From: Bacteroidota bacterium
Lineage (GTDB): Bacteria > Bacteroidota > Bacteroidia > B-17B0 > Aurantibacillaceae
Reading direction: 5' to 3'
DNA: 50,400 bases
Assembly: GCA_030681615.1 (NCBI GenBank)
Contig: JAUXSA010000126.1
Coordinates: 1-50,400, forward strand
Under the pieces are notes generated by a model. The model was not told the DNA's origin. It saw nothing but the letters and a program-made list of their open reading frames with translations, and made no database searches. The translations under genes were made by a program, and so were the position numbers. This document shows positions 1-9,197 of the stretch, piece by piece (positions within the stretch are counted from its first letter, which is position 1; each line of letters opens with the position of its first letter).

Positions 1-2702
1 CTTCAAATGCAACAGTAACTGTTTTAGGTGGTAATCCTGCATATACTTACACTTGGACACCAACAGCTCAAAGCACTTCGGTGGCTACAAACCTATTGTC
101 TGGCACCTATACTGTAGTTGTTAAAGATAACTTAGGTTGTAAAACCGGAAGCGCAGTAGTTTCGGTAACAACCACTCCTTTAAATCCTATCGTAATTACA
201 AGTGGCACAATGTGCACAGGTAGCTCGGTAAATTTAACAGCCAACGGCGCACCAACATATACATGGGCTCCGGCTGCATCTTTAAATACTATAAGTGGCC
301 CTAACGTTACAGCCAATCCAATGGCCACAACGGTTTACTCTGTGTCGTTTACAAATACCGCCGGTTGTGTTGGTACACAAACCACGCAGGTAACGGTTAA
401 CCCCACACCAACAATAGCAACGGTCACTAATAACGGTCCGGTTTGCCAGGGTGTTCCGGTTACACTTTCTGTTAACAGTACAGTTGCAGGTGTAACTACT
501 TACGCATGGGTAGGACCAAATGGTTATAATGCAAATACACAAAACCCACAACTTGCCAGTCCAGTACCAAACGATTCGGGAACTTATTCTGTTACAGTAA
601 TAAATACATTTACCAATGGTGGTGTCTGCCAGGCTTCGGGCTCTACAAATATGGCCGTAGTACCTGTAGCTCAGGTGGCAGTTACTCCTGCTTTCACGCT
701 TTGCCAGGCTGCAAATTTAAATCTGGTTTCAAGTGCACCTGGTGCAACATCATTTTCATGGACTGGCCCAGCACCTTTTACTTCTGTTATACAAAATCCT
801 AGTATTCCAAATGTAATGCCTGCAAACTCAGGTAACTATAGCGTAACGGCATATTTTACAAGTTCTACAACAACTTTAGTTTGTAGTTCAACAGCGGTAA
901 CAAATGTTTCTGTAGTTCCAACTTCACCAGTGGCCGTTACTGTGCCAAATAATCTTTGTCAATTCGCAACCGCCAACATTAGTGCATTAGCTCCGGGCGC
1001 AGTTGGTTATTCCTGGATAGGACCAAATAATTTTAGTTCTAATCTTCAGGCAACATCAATTCTAAATATTCAACCTAATAATGCCGGAACTTATTTCTCA
1101 ACTGCAACTTTTGCTATAGGTAGTGTAAGTTGTACAATTACCGGCTCAAACCAAATATCGGTTGTGCCGGTTAATCCCGTTAACGTAACGCCAACAGTAA
1201 GTGTTTGTGAGCCTAGCAATGCCTCATTAAATTCGGCTTCGCAGGGCGCTGCAACTTATTCTTGGAGTGGTCCTAATAGTTATACAGCACAAGGCGCAAA
1301 CGTAACAATGTATTTCCCAACACCAGCTGCTACTGGTATTTATACAGTGTTTACTTCTTATAATAACGGTTCGCTTATTTGTTATAACCAAAACACAGTT
1401 CAGTTAACTGTTAATCCAAGAATAACTTTTACGTTAGATGCATACAGACAAATGTGTTATAATAGTTTATTGAATGTAAATGGCCCTGCAGGCGCAACTA
1501 CATATACTTGGGTTGGTTCAACAGGATTTACTTCTAACTCTCAAAACCTTACTATTCCCTCAATTCAGCCTAACCAATCAGGAACATATACATTAAATGT
1601 TCAATTAGGTCCTTGTATCACAACTCAAAAAATACAAATAGATGTATTAACACCTCTTGCTTACACATTAACTCCGCCAAACCAAACAATATGCAGAGGC
1701 GATAGTGTAAAGTTAATTGTGGGATCTACCGGTGGTAGTCAAAATTACGCTTATGTTTGGACGCCTGGAGTATTTCTTGGTTCGCCAACAGGTAGTGTGC
1801 AATACGGACACCCTTTAGGAACAACAGTATATAACCTCGCCGGTTACGATATTGCTTGTCCGCATTACACGGTTTTCTATACCTTTACCGTTACAGTTGG
1901 TCAGCCTCCAATGCCAGATCTTCAATTAGATAAAGACAAAGGCTGCGAACCGTTATGCTTATTTTATAATACCAAAACACAAAATCAGGCAGCTGTTACA
2001 GCTTTCGATTTTGGCGGCGGACAAGTATTACAGGCAGATAGTTTCTACCACTGCCTTACAGAGCCGGGCATTTATAATTTAAAAATATCATCGGTAGGTA
2101 CAAATGGTTGTAAAGGTGTTTATGATTATCCTTATCCAATTATTGTTTGGCCAAAACCACGCTCAGATTTTCATTGGGATCCGGAAGTTATTACTACCAG
2201 CAATAACCAGGTTACTTTTAACCCAACCCACCAGTATGGTCCAATAACCAGTATTAACTGGATGTTCACAGGAACAGGTATTGATGGATATGATACAGCT
2301 AATGTTGAGCATCCACAACGTATATTTGAAACTCCGGGTAAATATCCTGTTATGTTAATACAACGAACAAATATGGGTTGTGTGGACAGTGTGGTTAAAT
2401 TCCTTGATATAGTTGAAGATTTTAACGTGTTCATTCCAAACACATTTACGCCAAATGGCGATGGTAATAATGAGGTATTTAATGTAAAAGGTTTAGGCCT
2501 TAAATCAACTGGTTACAGTATGGAAATATTTGATCGTTGGGGGCATTTAGTATATCAATCTAAAGACGTTACTAAAGGCTGGGATGGTACTGTTAAAGGC
2601 ATCACTGCGCAAGACGGCGTTTATATTTACAAGATCATTGCAACCGGCTATAATGGCGAAGGCAAGAAAGAATATAAAGGTCACGTAACATTAATGAAGT
2701 AA
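1..2702 (+). CDS. T9SS type B surface protein with Ig-like modules, 5' end outside the window
   Basis: The reading frame is already open at base 3, so this is the C-terminal part of a larger gene; the GTG at 81 is not a real start. The first visible residues resemble a SprB-type repeat (TYTVVVKDNLGCKT). The middle is a series of Ig-like modules of about 80-85 residues, each with a cysteine near LCQ, a YSW-GP core and an SGTYSV-like strand. The last ~85 residues are a gliding-motility-associated C-terminal domain (CHU_C, TIGR04131 type): FIPNTFTPNGDGNNE, then YSMEIFDRWGHLVY, GWDGTVKG and the end GHVTLMK. In this family the domain directs secretion through the type IX system to the cell surface. 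Its modules are clearly paralogous to those of the next gene. The likely role is adhesin or filament, but the ligand is unknown. A strong terminator follows. Confidence 0.9.
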   Translation, partial: SNATVTVLGGNPAYTYTWTPTAQSTSVATNLLSGTYTVVVKDNLGCKTGSAVVSVTTTPLNPIVITSGTMCTGSSVNLTANGAPTYTWAPAASLNTISGPNVTANPMATTVYSVSFTNTAGCVGTQTTQVTVNPTPTIATVTNNGPVCQGVPVTLSVNSTVAGVTTYAWVGPNGYNANTQNPQLASPVPNDSGTYSVTVINTFTNGGVCQASGSTNMAVVPVAQVAVTPAFTLCQAANLNLVSSAPGATSFSWTGPAPFTSVIQNPSIPNVMPANSGNYSVTAYFTSSTTTLVCSSTAVTNVSVVPTSPVAVTVPNNLCQFATANISALAPGAVGYSWIGPNNFSSNLQATSILNIQPNNAGTYFSTATFAIGSVSCTITGSNQISVVPVNPVNVTPTVSVCEPSNASLNSASQGAATYSWSGPNSYTAQGANVTMYFPTPAATGIYTVFTSYNNGSLICYNQNTVQLTVNPRITFTLDAYRQMCYNSLLNVNGPAGATTYTWVGSTGFTSNSQNLTIPSIQPNQSGTYTLNVQLGPCITTQKIQIDVLTPLAYTLTPPNQTICRGDSVKLIVGSTGGSQNYAYVWTPGVFLGSPTGSVQYGHPLGTTVYNLAGYDIACPHYTVFYTFTVTVGQPPMPDLQLDKDKGCEPLCLFYNTKTQNQAAVTAFDFGGGQVLQADSFYHCLTEPGIYNLKISSVGTNGCKGVYDYPYPIIVWPKPRSDFHWDPEVITTSNNQVTFNPTHQYGPITSINWMFTGTGIDGYDTANVEHPQRIFETPGKYPVMLIQRTNMGCVDSVVKFLDIVEDFNVFIPNTFTPNGDGNNEVFNVKGLGLKSTGYSMEIFDRWGHLVYQSKDVTKGWDGTVKGITAQDGVYIYKIIATGYNGEGKKEYKGHVTLMK

Positions 2703-2720
2703 TAAAAGAAAATTTATAAG

Positions 2721-2753
2721 AATCCCTCCCGTTTTAACGGGAGGGATTTTTTT
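2721..2753 (+). terminator. Rho-independent terminator
   Basis: A perfect 13-bp inverted repeat (AATCCCTCCCGTT / AACGGGAGGGATT) with a 2-nt centre is followed by a T run, 18 bp after the stop codon of the partial surface-protein gene. Confidence 0.93.
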
Positions 2754-2777
2754 ATACCCTTCTGCGGGTATTTTTTA
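2754..2777 (+). terminator. Second small hairpin with T run directly after the first terminator
   Basis: ATACCC (2754-2759) pairs with GGGTAT (2766-2771) around a 6-nt loop and is followed by a T tract. It begins where the T run of the first terminator ends. The same arrangement recurs at 45452-45474, so this may be a backup terminator or a conserved element. Confidence 0.5.
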
Positions 2778-2796
2778 AGATTACGTTACCTTATTG

Positions 2797-2857
2797 AGCA
2801 AAACCGTGGTTTTGCTTAGGGAAAACCTCTCTCTTCCCGATAAAAAGCATAACTTTG
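2797..2857 (+). promoter_or_regulatory. Palindrome and -7 element upstream of the 1396-residue adhesin gene
   Basis: AGCAAAACC (2797-2805) and GGTTTTGCT (2808-2816) form a perfect 9-bp palindrome with a 2-nt centre. Downstream, TAACTTTG (2850-2857) fits the Bacteroidota -7 consensus TAnnTTTG and would give a leader of about 55 nt before the ATG at 2919. No good -33 TTG is visible at the expected distance. The palindrome lies just upstream of the expected -33 region, where an operator could sit. Confidence 0.45.
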
Positions 2858-2918
2858 TTTGGTCAAATTTCGCCTGTTTTTTTAAAACCTTTTAGTAGAA
2901 AAATGCGCTTACATTTTA

Positions 2919-5900
2919 ATGAACAAGACATTCTTTAAAATATTTATCATCTGTATTTTGATCGTTGGATCAATAAATAATTTTTATTCTCAAAATCCAG
3001 CGGCTTGTGCTAATACTCAAAATCTTTGTACCAATTCTCTTTTTAGTTTTTCGGCAAGTGCCGGTACTGGTTTAACACCAGGTTTAAATATCAGTAATCC
3101 ATTTGGTAATCCCCAGGCAGTAAATGCAGGCTGTATGTTTACCAATGTTGCTAATCCACAATGGTTAATGATAAACATTACTTCATCCGGCAACTTAGGT
3201 TTTTCTTTTGGTGCTTTTGGCTCTGCATTTCCGCAAGCGGGAAATTATGATTGGATCATGTGGCCATATTCGCCAACAGCCTGTAGTGATATTTTTAATA
3301 ACACCTTGCCCCCCGTTGCCTGCAACTGGAATTGTACCGGGGCTGGTGGAACAGGTATGGGAACAGTTCCCTTTGGTGCTTCGCCATGTAATTTTCAACC
3401 TTCTATTCCTGTTGTACAAGGACAACAATTTATTGTTCTAATTACTAATCCAAGTGGGGTAAATACACCCGTTTCATTTGCCAATACCGGAACTGCAGGT
3501 ATGTCATGTAATCCATTACTCTATCCAAACCTTACGGCATGCCCGGGACAGTTAGCGGTATTTACCGGTACCTGGGTTAATGCAAGCAGTGGGACATATA
3601 CTCTTTATCCTGGCGCCGTAGTGCAAACAAGTCCGTCATTCACGGTTAGCTCTTTAGTTAATCAGGTTTATACAGTGCAGGCTCAGGGTTTAAATACTTC
3701 TGCAGCACCAATTGCAGATCAGACAACTTTTACACTTACCATCAATCCTGTTATTCCCATTTCGGTTACAACACCAACTAATTTTTGCTATGGCAGTAAT
3801 GCAACGTTTACGGTAAGTCCTGCCGGCACCGGTACATTTAATGTTAGCGGGCCGAGTGCACCAACAACGTCTTTTGCAACAACGTCCATAGCGTATCCAA
3901 ATGTAACAACACCAAATATTGGTACCTTTTCTGTAACCGCAAGTTACACCAATGGTTGTACTGGCACGCAAACAACACAGGTTAACATTGCACCAGATCA
4001 CACTATTGCAGTGAGCTCAAATACCAATGTGTGTATGAATGGTACGGTAAACTTAACTTCTGCAATGCCAACTACAACTGCTTATGCATGGACAGGGCCT
4101 AACGGCTTCAATTCTGCCATACAAAACCCAGTACTGAACACCATGCAGCCTATTGAATCGGGGGTTTATACGGTAACTTCAAATATTAATTTTAATGGTA
4201 TTACCTGTCCCCGATCAAACACTTTGCAAGTTAGTGTAGTTACAACAAGCGCTGTTGTCGTTACACCTAACTTTACTTTATGCCAGGGATCAAATCTAAA
4301 TCTTATATCAAGTGCAGCAGGAGCTGTTTCGTATTCGTGGAATGGACCCGGTGCATTTACTTCATCTGCGCAAAACACGGTAGTTGCGGGCATGCTTCCT
4401 GCTGGAGCCGGTAATTATACAGCCACAGCATATTTTACTAATGGCCCCTTAACCTGCACCACTTCTGCAGTTTCAAATGTTTCAGTGGTTGCTACTTCCC
4501 CTGTTACGTTGACCATTCCTACACATACATGCCAGAACGCAAATATAAATTTGACCATGGCTGCAACAGGTGCTACCGGATTTAACTGGGCAGGGCCAAA
4601 CGCTTTTACGTCAACAAGTGCTTCAACAAACATTGTAAATGTGCAACCTGCAGCTACGGGTATTTATACAGCAACTACCACGTTCTTTATTGGCGCAGTT
4701 ACTTGCTCAACTTCAAATACTGCATCCATGAGTGTTGTACCAACAAATACAGTGGCAGTTACTCCAAATTTTACAGTATGTCAGGGATCTAATGTCAATT
4801 TAACTTCAAGCGCTGCCACAGCATTTTCATATTCCTGGAACGGACCGGGCACTTACACTTCAGGCGTTCAAAATCCAACATTAACTTCGGTACTTCCTGC
4901 AGCTGCGGGTAATTATACAGCTACTGCTTTGTTTACCGATGGTGTTTTAACCTGCACAACAAATGCGGTGGCCAACGTTTCGGTGGTTGCCACACCCACT
5001 ACAACCATCACCTATCCCGCAAATATATGCCAAAATGCTACTGCTAATTTTACAGCGTCGGCCCCCGGCGCAGTCTCCTATACCTGGGCGGGACCTAATA
5101 GCTTTTCTACTACTGGTGCAACGGCTTCTATATCAAATATTCAAACTAATGGCACGGGTAATTACACCACCACTACTCTATTTTCAATGGGCACGGTAAA
5201 CTGTCTAACCAGTGTTACAAACTCGCTAAATGTAGTAGGTACCAGCACAGTGGCCGTTTCGCCAGACTTTACTATTTGCGCAGGCGCGAATGTAAATTTA
5301 ACTTCAAACGCCGCTTCGGCAGTTTCGTATTCTTGGAATGGACCAGGAGGTTATAATTCATCTTCACAAAATCCAACAATACCGGGTATTCTTACCTCCG
5401 GTACAGGAGTTTATACTGCAACCGCTTTTTTCACCAATGGAATCTTAACCTGTACCACATCTGCCGTTTTAAATGGTTCTGTAATAGCGATCCCACCATT
5501 AAATGTTACTGCGGCAAGTAGTGTTATTTGTGCCTTGCAAAATAGTACTATTACTGCGAGCGGATCTCTTAATTATACGTGGACACCGGGAGCAACCTTA
5601 AATACGACCAATGGAGCGACGGTTATAGCTAATCCATTAGTTACAACGGTTTACAGTATTACGGGTATGGATGCAAGTGGATGTCTGAAAACAAACACCA
5701 TAACATTAGTGGTTAACCCCCAGCCCACATTAGCAGCTACAAGCAATACTATGTGCTTTGGAACAAACGCTCTATTAACTGTTAATGGTGCTGTATCTTA
5801 CACATGGACGCCGGCAGGAACACTTAGCAGTGCCAATGGAGCAACTGTAACCGCAACACCACCAGCAAATACAATATATACAGTTACTGGTGAGAGTAAT

Positions 5901-7109
5901 AAAGGTTGTTTAAATACTACTACAGCCAGTGTATTAGTAAATCCACTGCCGGTATTATCAACCAGTAATTATACGATCTGCTACGGCAAGTCTACAAACG
6001 TTAGTGTATCTGGTGCAAATAATTATACATGGACACCTCCTAGTGCCTTGAGCGCAACTAATTTACCAAATGTTATTGCCAATCCTTTACTAACCACAAC
6101 TTATAGCGTTATTGGTAGGGATTTAAACGGATGCATACAATCAACCATATCAACAGTTGTTGTTAATCCACTTCCTATAATCAGTATCACATCGCCAAGC
6201 GTAATTTGTAAAGGCCAAAATGCATTAATGACTGCAAGCGGGGCAACAAACTATACCTGGAATCCTACTGCCCTTACAGCTTCTCAATCAGTCAACCCAA
6301 ATGTTTCAACAACTTACAGCGTAGTTGGAAAGGATGCAAATGGCTGTATTAATACCGAAACTGTATTTATAAATGTATTGATACAACCAACTTTAAATAT
6401 TACAGGAAGCCCAACCGTATGTTTAGGAAATATATTAACACTTACAGCAACAGGAGGGATTGATTATAACTGGAATACAGGCGACACTACAAATGTTATT
6501 TTGATCGAACCGGAGGCAAACACTATTTATACATTAAATTCCGGCATATCTCCTTGCAATTCTTCAACAATTTTTGCAGTTACAGTTTACACACCGCAAA
6601 TTCCGGCATCATTTTCAGATCCGACTACCATTATATATGGCTCATCAAGCGTGATCCATGCAAATGTGCCGACAGGCAATATTTTTAACTGGTCTTCATC
6701 TCCTGATATAAGTTGTAACACTTGCGAAACAAATACAGTTACACCAGCAGAAACAACTATTTATACAGTAACTACTACAGATAATAATGGATGTATTGTT
6801 ACAAATACCGTGTTAGTTCAAGTAGATATAATTTGTGGAGATGCATTTGTACCATCTGCTTTTAGCCCAAATGGAGATGGTTTTAATGACTTTTGGTGCG
6901 TTTACGGAAACTGTATTACTTCAATGAATATTCAACTTTATAACCGTTGGGGAGAAAAAGTTTTTGAAAGTGGAGACAAAAATAATTGTTGGGATGGAAG
7001 CTATAAAGGTGTGATGCAAAATGATGCAGTTTTTATTTACCAGTTAAAAGCCTCACTGGTAAATGGAGAAGAAATAATTAAAAAAGGAAATGTGACATTG
7101 AAAAGATAA
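2919..7109 (+). CDS. Gliding-motility-type (T9SS type B) surface adhesin with Ig-like super-repeats
   Basis: This is a 1396-residue exported protein. A signal peptide (about residues 1-25, ending FYSQ) precedes an N-terminal domain (about 26-200) rich in Cys, Gly and Asn that is common in this class of proteins. Ig-like modules follow; between about residues 440 and 857 they alternate as two types (A: TPNFTLCQG..., B: the IPTHTCQN type) in the order A-B-A-B-A. Residues about 870-1300 are shorter YTWTP-type modules ending in VNP. The last ~90 residues form the CHU_C sorting domain (FVPSAFSPNGDGFNDFW, LYNRWGEKVFES, CWDGSYKG, GNVTLKR). Only 1 nt separates it from the PorP/SprF-like gene, which agrees with the known need of SprB-type cargo for a SprF-type partner. 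The role is probably surface adhesion; the ligand cannot be told. Confidence 0.92.
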   Translation: MNKTFFKIFIICILIVGSINNFYSQNPAACANTQNLCTNSLFSFSASAGTGLTPGLNISNPFGNPQAVNAGCMFTNVANPQWLMINITSSGNLGFSFGAFGSAFPQAGNYDWIMWPYSPTACSDIFNNTLPPVACNWNCTGAGGTGMGTVPFGASPCNFQPSIPVVQGQQFIVLITNPSGVNTPVSFANTGTAGMSCNPLLYPNLTACPGQLAVFTGTWVNASSGTYTLYPGAVVQTSPSFTVSSLVNQVYTVQAQGLNTSAAPIADQTTFTLTINPVIPISVTTPTNFCYGSNATFTVSPAGTGTFNVSGPSAPTTSFATTSIAYPNVTTPNIGTFSVTASYTNGCTGTQTTQVNIAPDHTIAVSSNTNVCMNGTVNLTSAMPTTTAYAWTGPNGFNSAIQNPVLNTMQPIESGVYTVTSNINFNGITCPRSNTLQVSVVTTSAVVVTPNFTLCQGSNLNLISSAAGAVSYSWNGPGAFTSSAQNTVVAGMLPAGAGNYTATAYFTNGPLTCTTSAVSNVSVVATSPVTLTIPTHTCQNANINLTMAATGATGFNWAGPNAFTSTSASTNIVNVQPAATGIYTATTTFFIGAVTCSTSNTASMSVVPTNTVAVTPNFTVCQGSNVNLTSSAATAFSYSWNGPGTYTSGVQNPTLTSVLPAAAGNYTATALFTDGVLTCTTNAVANVSVVATPTTTITYPANICQNATANFTASAPGAVSYTWAGPNSFSTTGATASISNIQTNGTGNYTTTTLFSMGTVNCLTSVTNSLNVVGTSTVAVSPDFTICAGANVNLTSNAASAVSYSWNGPGGYNSSSQNPTIPGILTSGTGVYTATAFFTNGILTCTTSAVLNGSVIAIPPLNVTAASSVICALQNSTITASGSLNYTWTPGATLNTTNGATVIANPLVTTVYSITGMDASGCLKTNTITLVVNPQPTLAATSNTMCFGTNALLTVNGAVSYTWTPAGTLSSANGATVTATPPANTIYTVTGESNKGCLNTTTASVLVNPLPVLSTSNYTICYGKSTNVSVSGANNYTWTPPSALSATNLPNVIANPLLTTTYSVIGRDLNGCIQSTISTVVVNPLPIISITSPSVICKGQNALMTASGATNYTWNPTALTASQSVNPNVSTTYSVVGKDANGCINTETVFINVLIQPTLNITGSPTVCLGNILTLTATGGIDYNWNTGDTTNVILIEPEANTIYTLNSGISPCNSSTIFAVTVYTPQIPASFSDPTTIIYGSSSVIHANVPTGNIFNWSSSPDISCNTCETNTVTPAETTIYTVTTTDNNGCIVTNTVLVQVDIICGDAFVPSAFSPNGDGFNDFWCVYGNCITSMNIQLYNRWGEKVFESGDKNNCWDGSYKGVMQNDAVFIYQLKASLVNGEEIIKKGNVTLKR
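4240..5490 (+). repeat. In-gene super-repeat, about 500-bp period (Ig-like A-B modules)
   Basis: Module starts are seen near 4240 (A1), 4490 (B1), 4738 (A2), 4985 (B2) and 5240 (A3). Type A modules share CQGSN-NL-SSA, SYSWNGPG and GNYTATA. Each module has a Cys after its first strand and a second Cys in a TCTT or TCST motif, which suggests one disulfide per module. The same A-B pair occurs in the upstream partial gene (about 670-1170), so the modules have spread by duplication within and between genes. Confidence 0.75.
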
Positions 7110-7110
7110 A

Positions 7111-8139
7111 ATGAAGATTAAAAAAATATATTTCATTATTTTTATTCTGTTTGTTAAGAACATATTTTGTCAGGACATTCACCTAACACAATATTTTATT
7201 GCGCCTCAAATGATCAATCCTTCTGCATTTGGTGTTCTTAATTCTTTTGAGGCGGGGTTTCAATATAAGTCTCAATGGAATGCTTTTACAAAGGGATTTA
7301 CCACCTACTCTGCTTTTATTAATAAGCAGATAACAAATAATGGTAAGGAAAATAAAGGCTTTTTTTCTGCAGGATTAAATTTTGGTTATGATAAATCTGG
7401 AGATAGCAGATTAACAACCACCGGTGGCAGCTTACCAGTTAATTATTCTTTAAAGTTAAATGACCACCAGTTTTTAACTTCAGGTATTTCTTTTGGTTTT
7501 GCTCAAAAATCATTAGCGGATCCTAACCAAACATGGGGCTCGCAGTATGATGGTTTAAATTATAATTCATCTTTGCCAAGTGAAAATACAACGCGGCAAA
7601 CAGTTGCTGCATTAGATCTTGGTGCCGGGATAGCTTTAATAAATAAGAAGAACGGTAAAAGATTTACAGCAAATACCGAACCTTCAAATACCTTTGGCTT
7701 TTCTGTTGCGCATATAAATAAACCAAGATACTCTTTCTATAAAAGCAGCAATGAGAGGTTGTTAATGCGTTTTAATTTATACGAATCCTTTAATTATTAT
7801 TTTAATGGAGTTAATTCTATCTCGCCATCGCTTATGATACAGTATCAAGGCAGGGCCACTGAAGCCATTTTAGGTGCGATGTTCCAACATAAATCGGGTA
7901 CTGAATCATATATTACCGGGGCAAAAAAATCAAGCTCTGTTGGATTTGGCGTTTATTACCGATTTAAAGACGCAATTGCTTTAAATGCATTTGCTGAAGT
8001 GAAAAAAATTATTTTCGGTGTTTCTTATGACATAAACACTTCTACCTTACAAAAAACAACTAAAGGTAAAGGTGGATTCGAAATATTTATTAAAATAAAA
8101 AATGCCAGTCACCTTTATAAAGGCTTTGGTAAATGGTAA
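7111..8139 (+). CDS. PorP/SprF family type IX secretion outer-membrane protein
   Basis: This 342-residue protein has a signal peptide (about 1-20, ending NIFC before QDIHLTQY) followed by the family hallmark near the mature N-terminus: QYF..PQMINPSAFG, then YKSQWNAFTKGF. The rest is a predicted beta-barrel of alternating strands ending near GFGKW. In Flavobacterium johnsoniae, SprF is needed for secretion of the type B cargo SprB, and genomes carry several such pairs. Here the gene starts 1 nt after the stop of a type B adhesin, so it is very likely the dedicated partner of that adhesin and co-transcribed with it. Its length is normal for the family (TIGR03519 type). Confidence 0.9.
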   Translation: MKIKKIYFIIFILFVKNIFCQDIHLTQYFIAPQMINPSAFGVLNSFEAGFQYKSQWNAFTKGFTTYSAFINKQITNNGKENKGFFSAGLNFGYDKSGDSRLTTTGGSLPVNYSLKLNDHQFLTSGISFGFAQKSLADPNQTWGSQYDGLNYNSSLPSENTTRQTVAALDLGAGIALINKKNGKRFTANTEPSNTFGFSVAHINKPRYSFYKSSNERLLMRFNLYESFNYYFNGVNSISPSLMIQYQGRATEAILGAMFQHKSGTESYITGAKKSSSVGFGVYYRFKDAIALNAFAEVKKIIFGVSYDINTSTLQKTTKGKGGFEIFIKIKNASHLYKGFGKW

Positions 8140-8287
8140 ACTAATTTATTTTCGGCACCTGGTGATATATAAAATGTTAGAATTTAACATTGTTCTAAAA
8201 ATAATATAAGCCATAAATAATGTTTAATGAGGCTATATTATCTCTTTAATATTTATATTTAACAAATTAAAACCTAAATTATATAAC

Positions 8288-9142
8288 ATGCTACAAAAAT
8301 TAAAAACACTTACCGCTGCAATAGCTTTATCTGCTATTACAGCAACAAACATTAATGCACAATTAAAAGTGCCTGCCCCTAGCCCTTTGCAAACCGTTAA
8401 GCAGGCTTTTGCTTTATCTGATATTACAATTGAGTATTCACGCCCAAGCGCTAAAGGCCGTGTTATTTTTGGCGATGTAGTACCATTTGGAAAAGTATGG
8501 CGCACAGGTGCTAATCAATCAACCAAAATTACTTTTGGCGAAGATGTTAAAGTTGAAGGAATGGATGTAAAAGCAGGAACTTATGCTTTATACACAATCC
8601 CAAATAAAGACAGCTGGGAAATTATGCTGTACAAAGATCTTACACTTGGTGGCAATGTAGATGAATACAAAAAAGAAAATGAATTAGTACGGTTTGTTGT
8701 TAAGCCTGCTAAAATGGGTGATGATAAAGTAGAGACTTTTTCAATTGACTTTTCTGATATTACATCGACAACCGTTAAAATAGAATTGGTTTGGGAAAAA
8801 ACCCGTGTGCCTTTTAATGTTGTGGCCGATATTGATAGTAAAATTATGAAGGCCATTGAAAACACTGTTATTAAAGATAATAAGCCATATTTTCAGGCAG
8901 CATCCTATTATTATGACACCAACAAGGATCTGAAACTAGCTGGCGAATGGGCTGACAAAGCCATTGAAAATAATCCAAAAGCATATTGGATAGTTATGCT
9001 AAAAGCGAAGATCCTTGCAAAACAAAAAGATAGCAAAGGCGCAATAGCAACTGCTGAAAAGGTTATTTTAATTGCAACTGAAGAAAAAGATGACGCCTAT
9101 ATTTTACAAGCAAAAAAATTAATTGCAGAGAATAAAAAGTAA
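8288..9142 (+). CDS. DUF2911 domain exported protein with TPR-like tail
   Basis: The 284-residue product has a signal peptide (about 1-24, ending NINAQ). Residues about 30-175 match the DUF2911 family: SPLQTVKQ, ITIEYSRPSAKGR, GKVWRTGANQSTKITF and AGTYALYTIP. The remaining ~110 residues are helical with TPR-like spacing (YFQAASYYYDTNKDLKLAGEWADKAIE and a following helix pair). The biochemical role of DUF2911 is unknown to me. It is probably periplasmic, since no lipobox or sorting domain is visible. It is monocistronic, with a strong terminator right after the stop. Confidence 0.85.
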   Translation: MLQKLKTLTAAIALSAITATNINAQLKVPAPSPLQTVKQAFALSDITIEYSRPSAKGRVIFGDVVPFGKVWRTGANQSTKITFGEDVKVEGMDVKAGTYALYTIPNKDSWEIMLYKDLTLGGNVDEYKKENELVRFVVKPAKMGDDKVETFSIDFSDITSTTVKIELVWEKTRVPFNVVADIDSKIMKAIENTVIKDNKPYFQAASYYYDTNKDLKLAGEWADKAIENNPKAYWIVMLKAKILAKQKDSKGAIATAEKVILIATEEKDDAYILQAKKLIAENKK

Positions 9143-9164
9143 TTCAAAAAAATAATTTAAAATT

Positions 9165-9197
9165 AAAAAGTCCCGTAGAAACTACGGGACTTTTTTT
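9165..9197 (+). terminator. Bidirectional terminator between convergent genes
   Basis: AAAGTCCCGTAG pairs with CTACGGGACTTT around a 3-nt loop, with an A run before and a T run after. It separates the DUF2911 gene (+) from the symporter gene (-). The symporter stop codon (9196-9198) lies within the T run. Confidence 0.92.

Noticed and set aside
81-83. GTG as the start of the first gene
   Set aside because: The frame is open back to base 3 and reads as a continuing SprB-like repeat, so the gene begins before the window.
8171-8191. Hairpin AATGTTA/TAACATT after the PorP/SprF gene as a terminator
   Set aside because: The stem is short and AT-rich and no T run follows, so the end of that operon is left unassigned.
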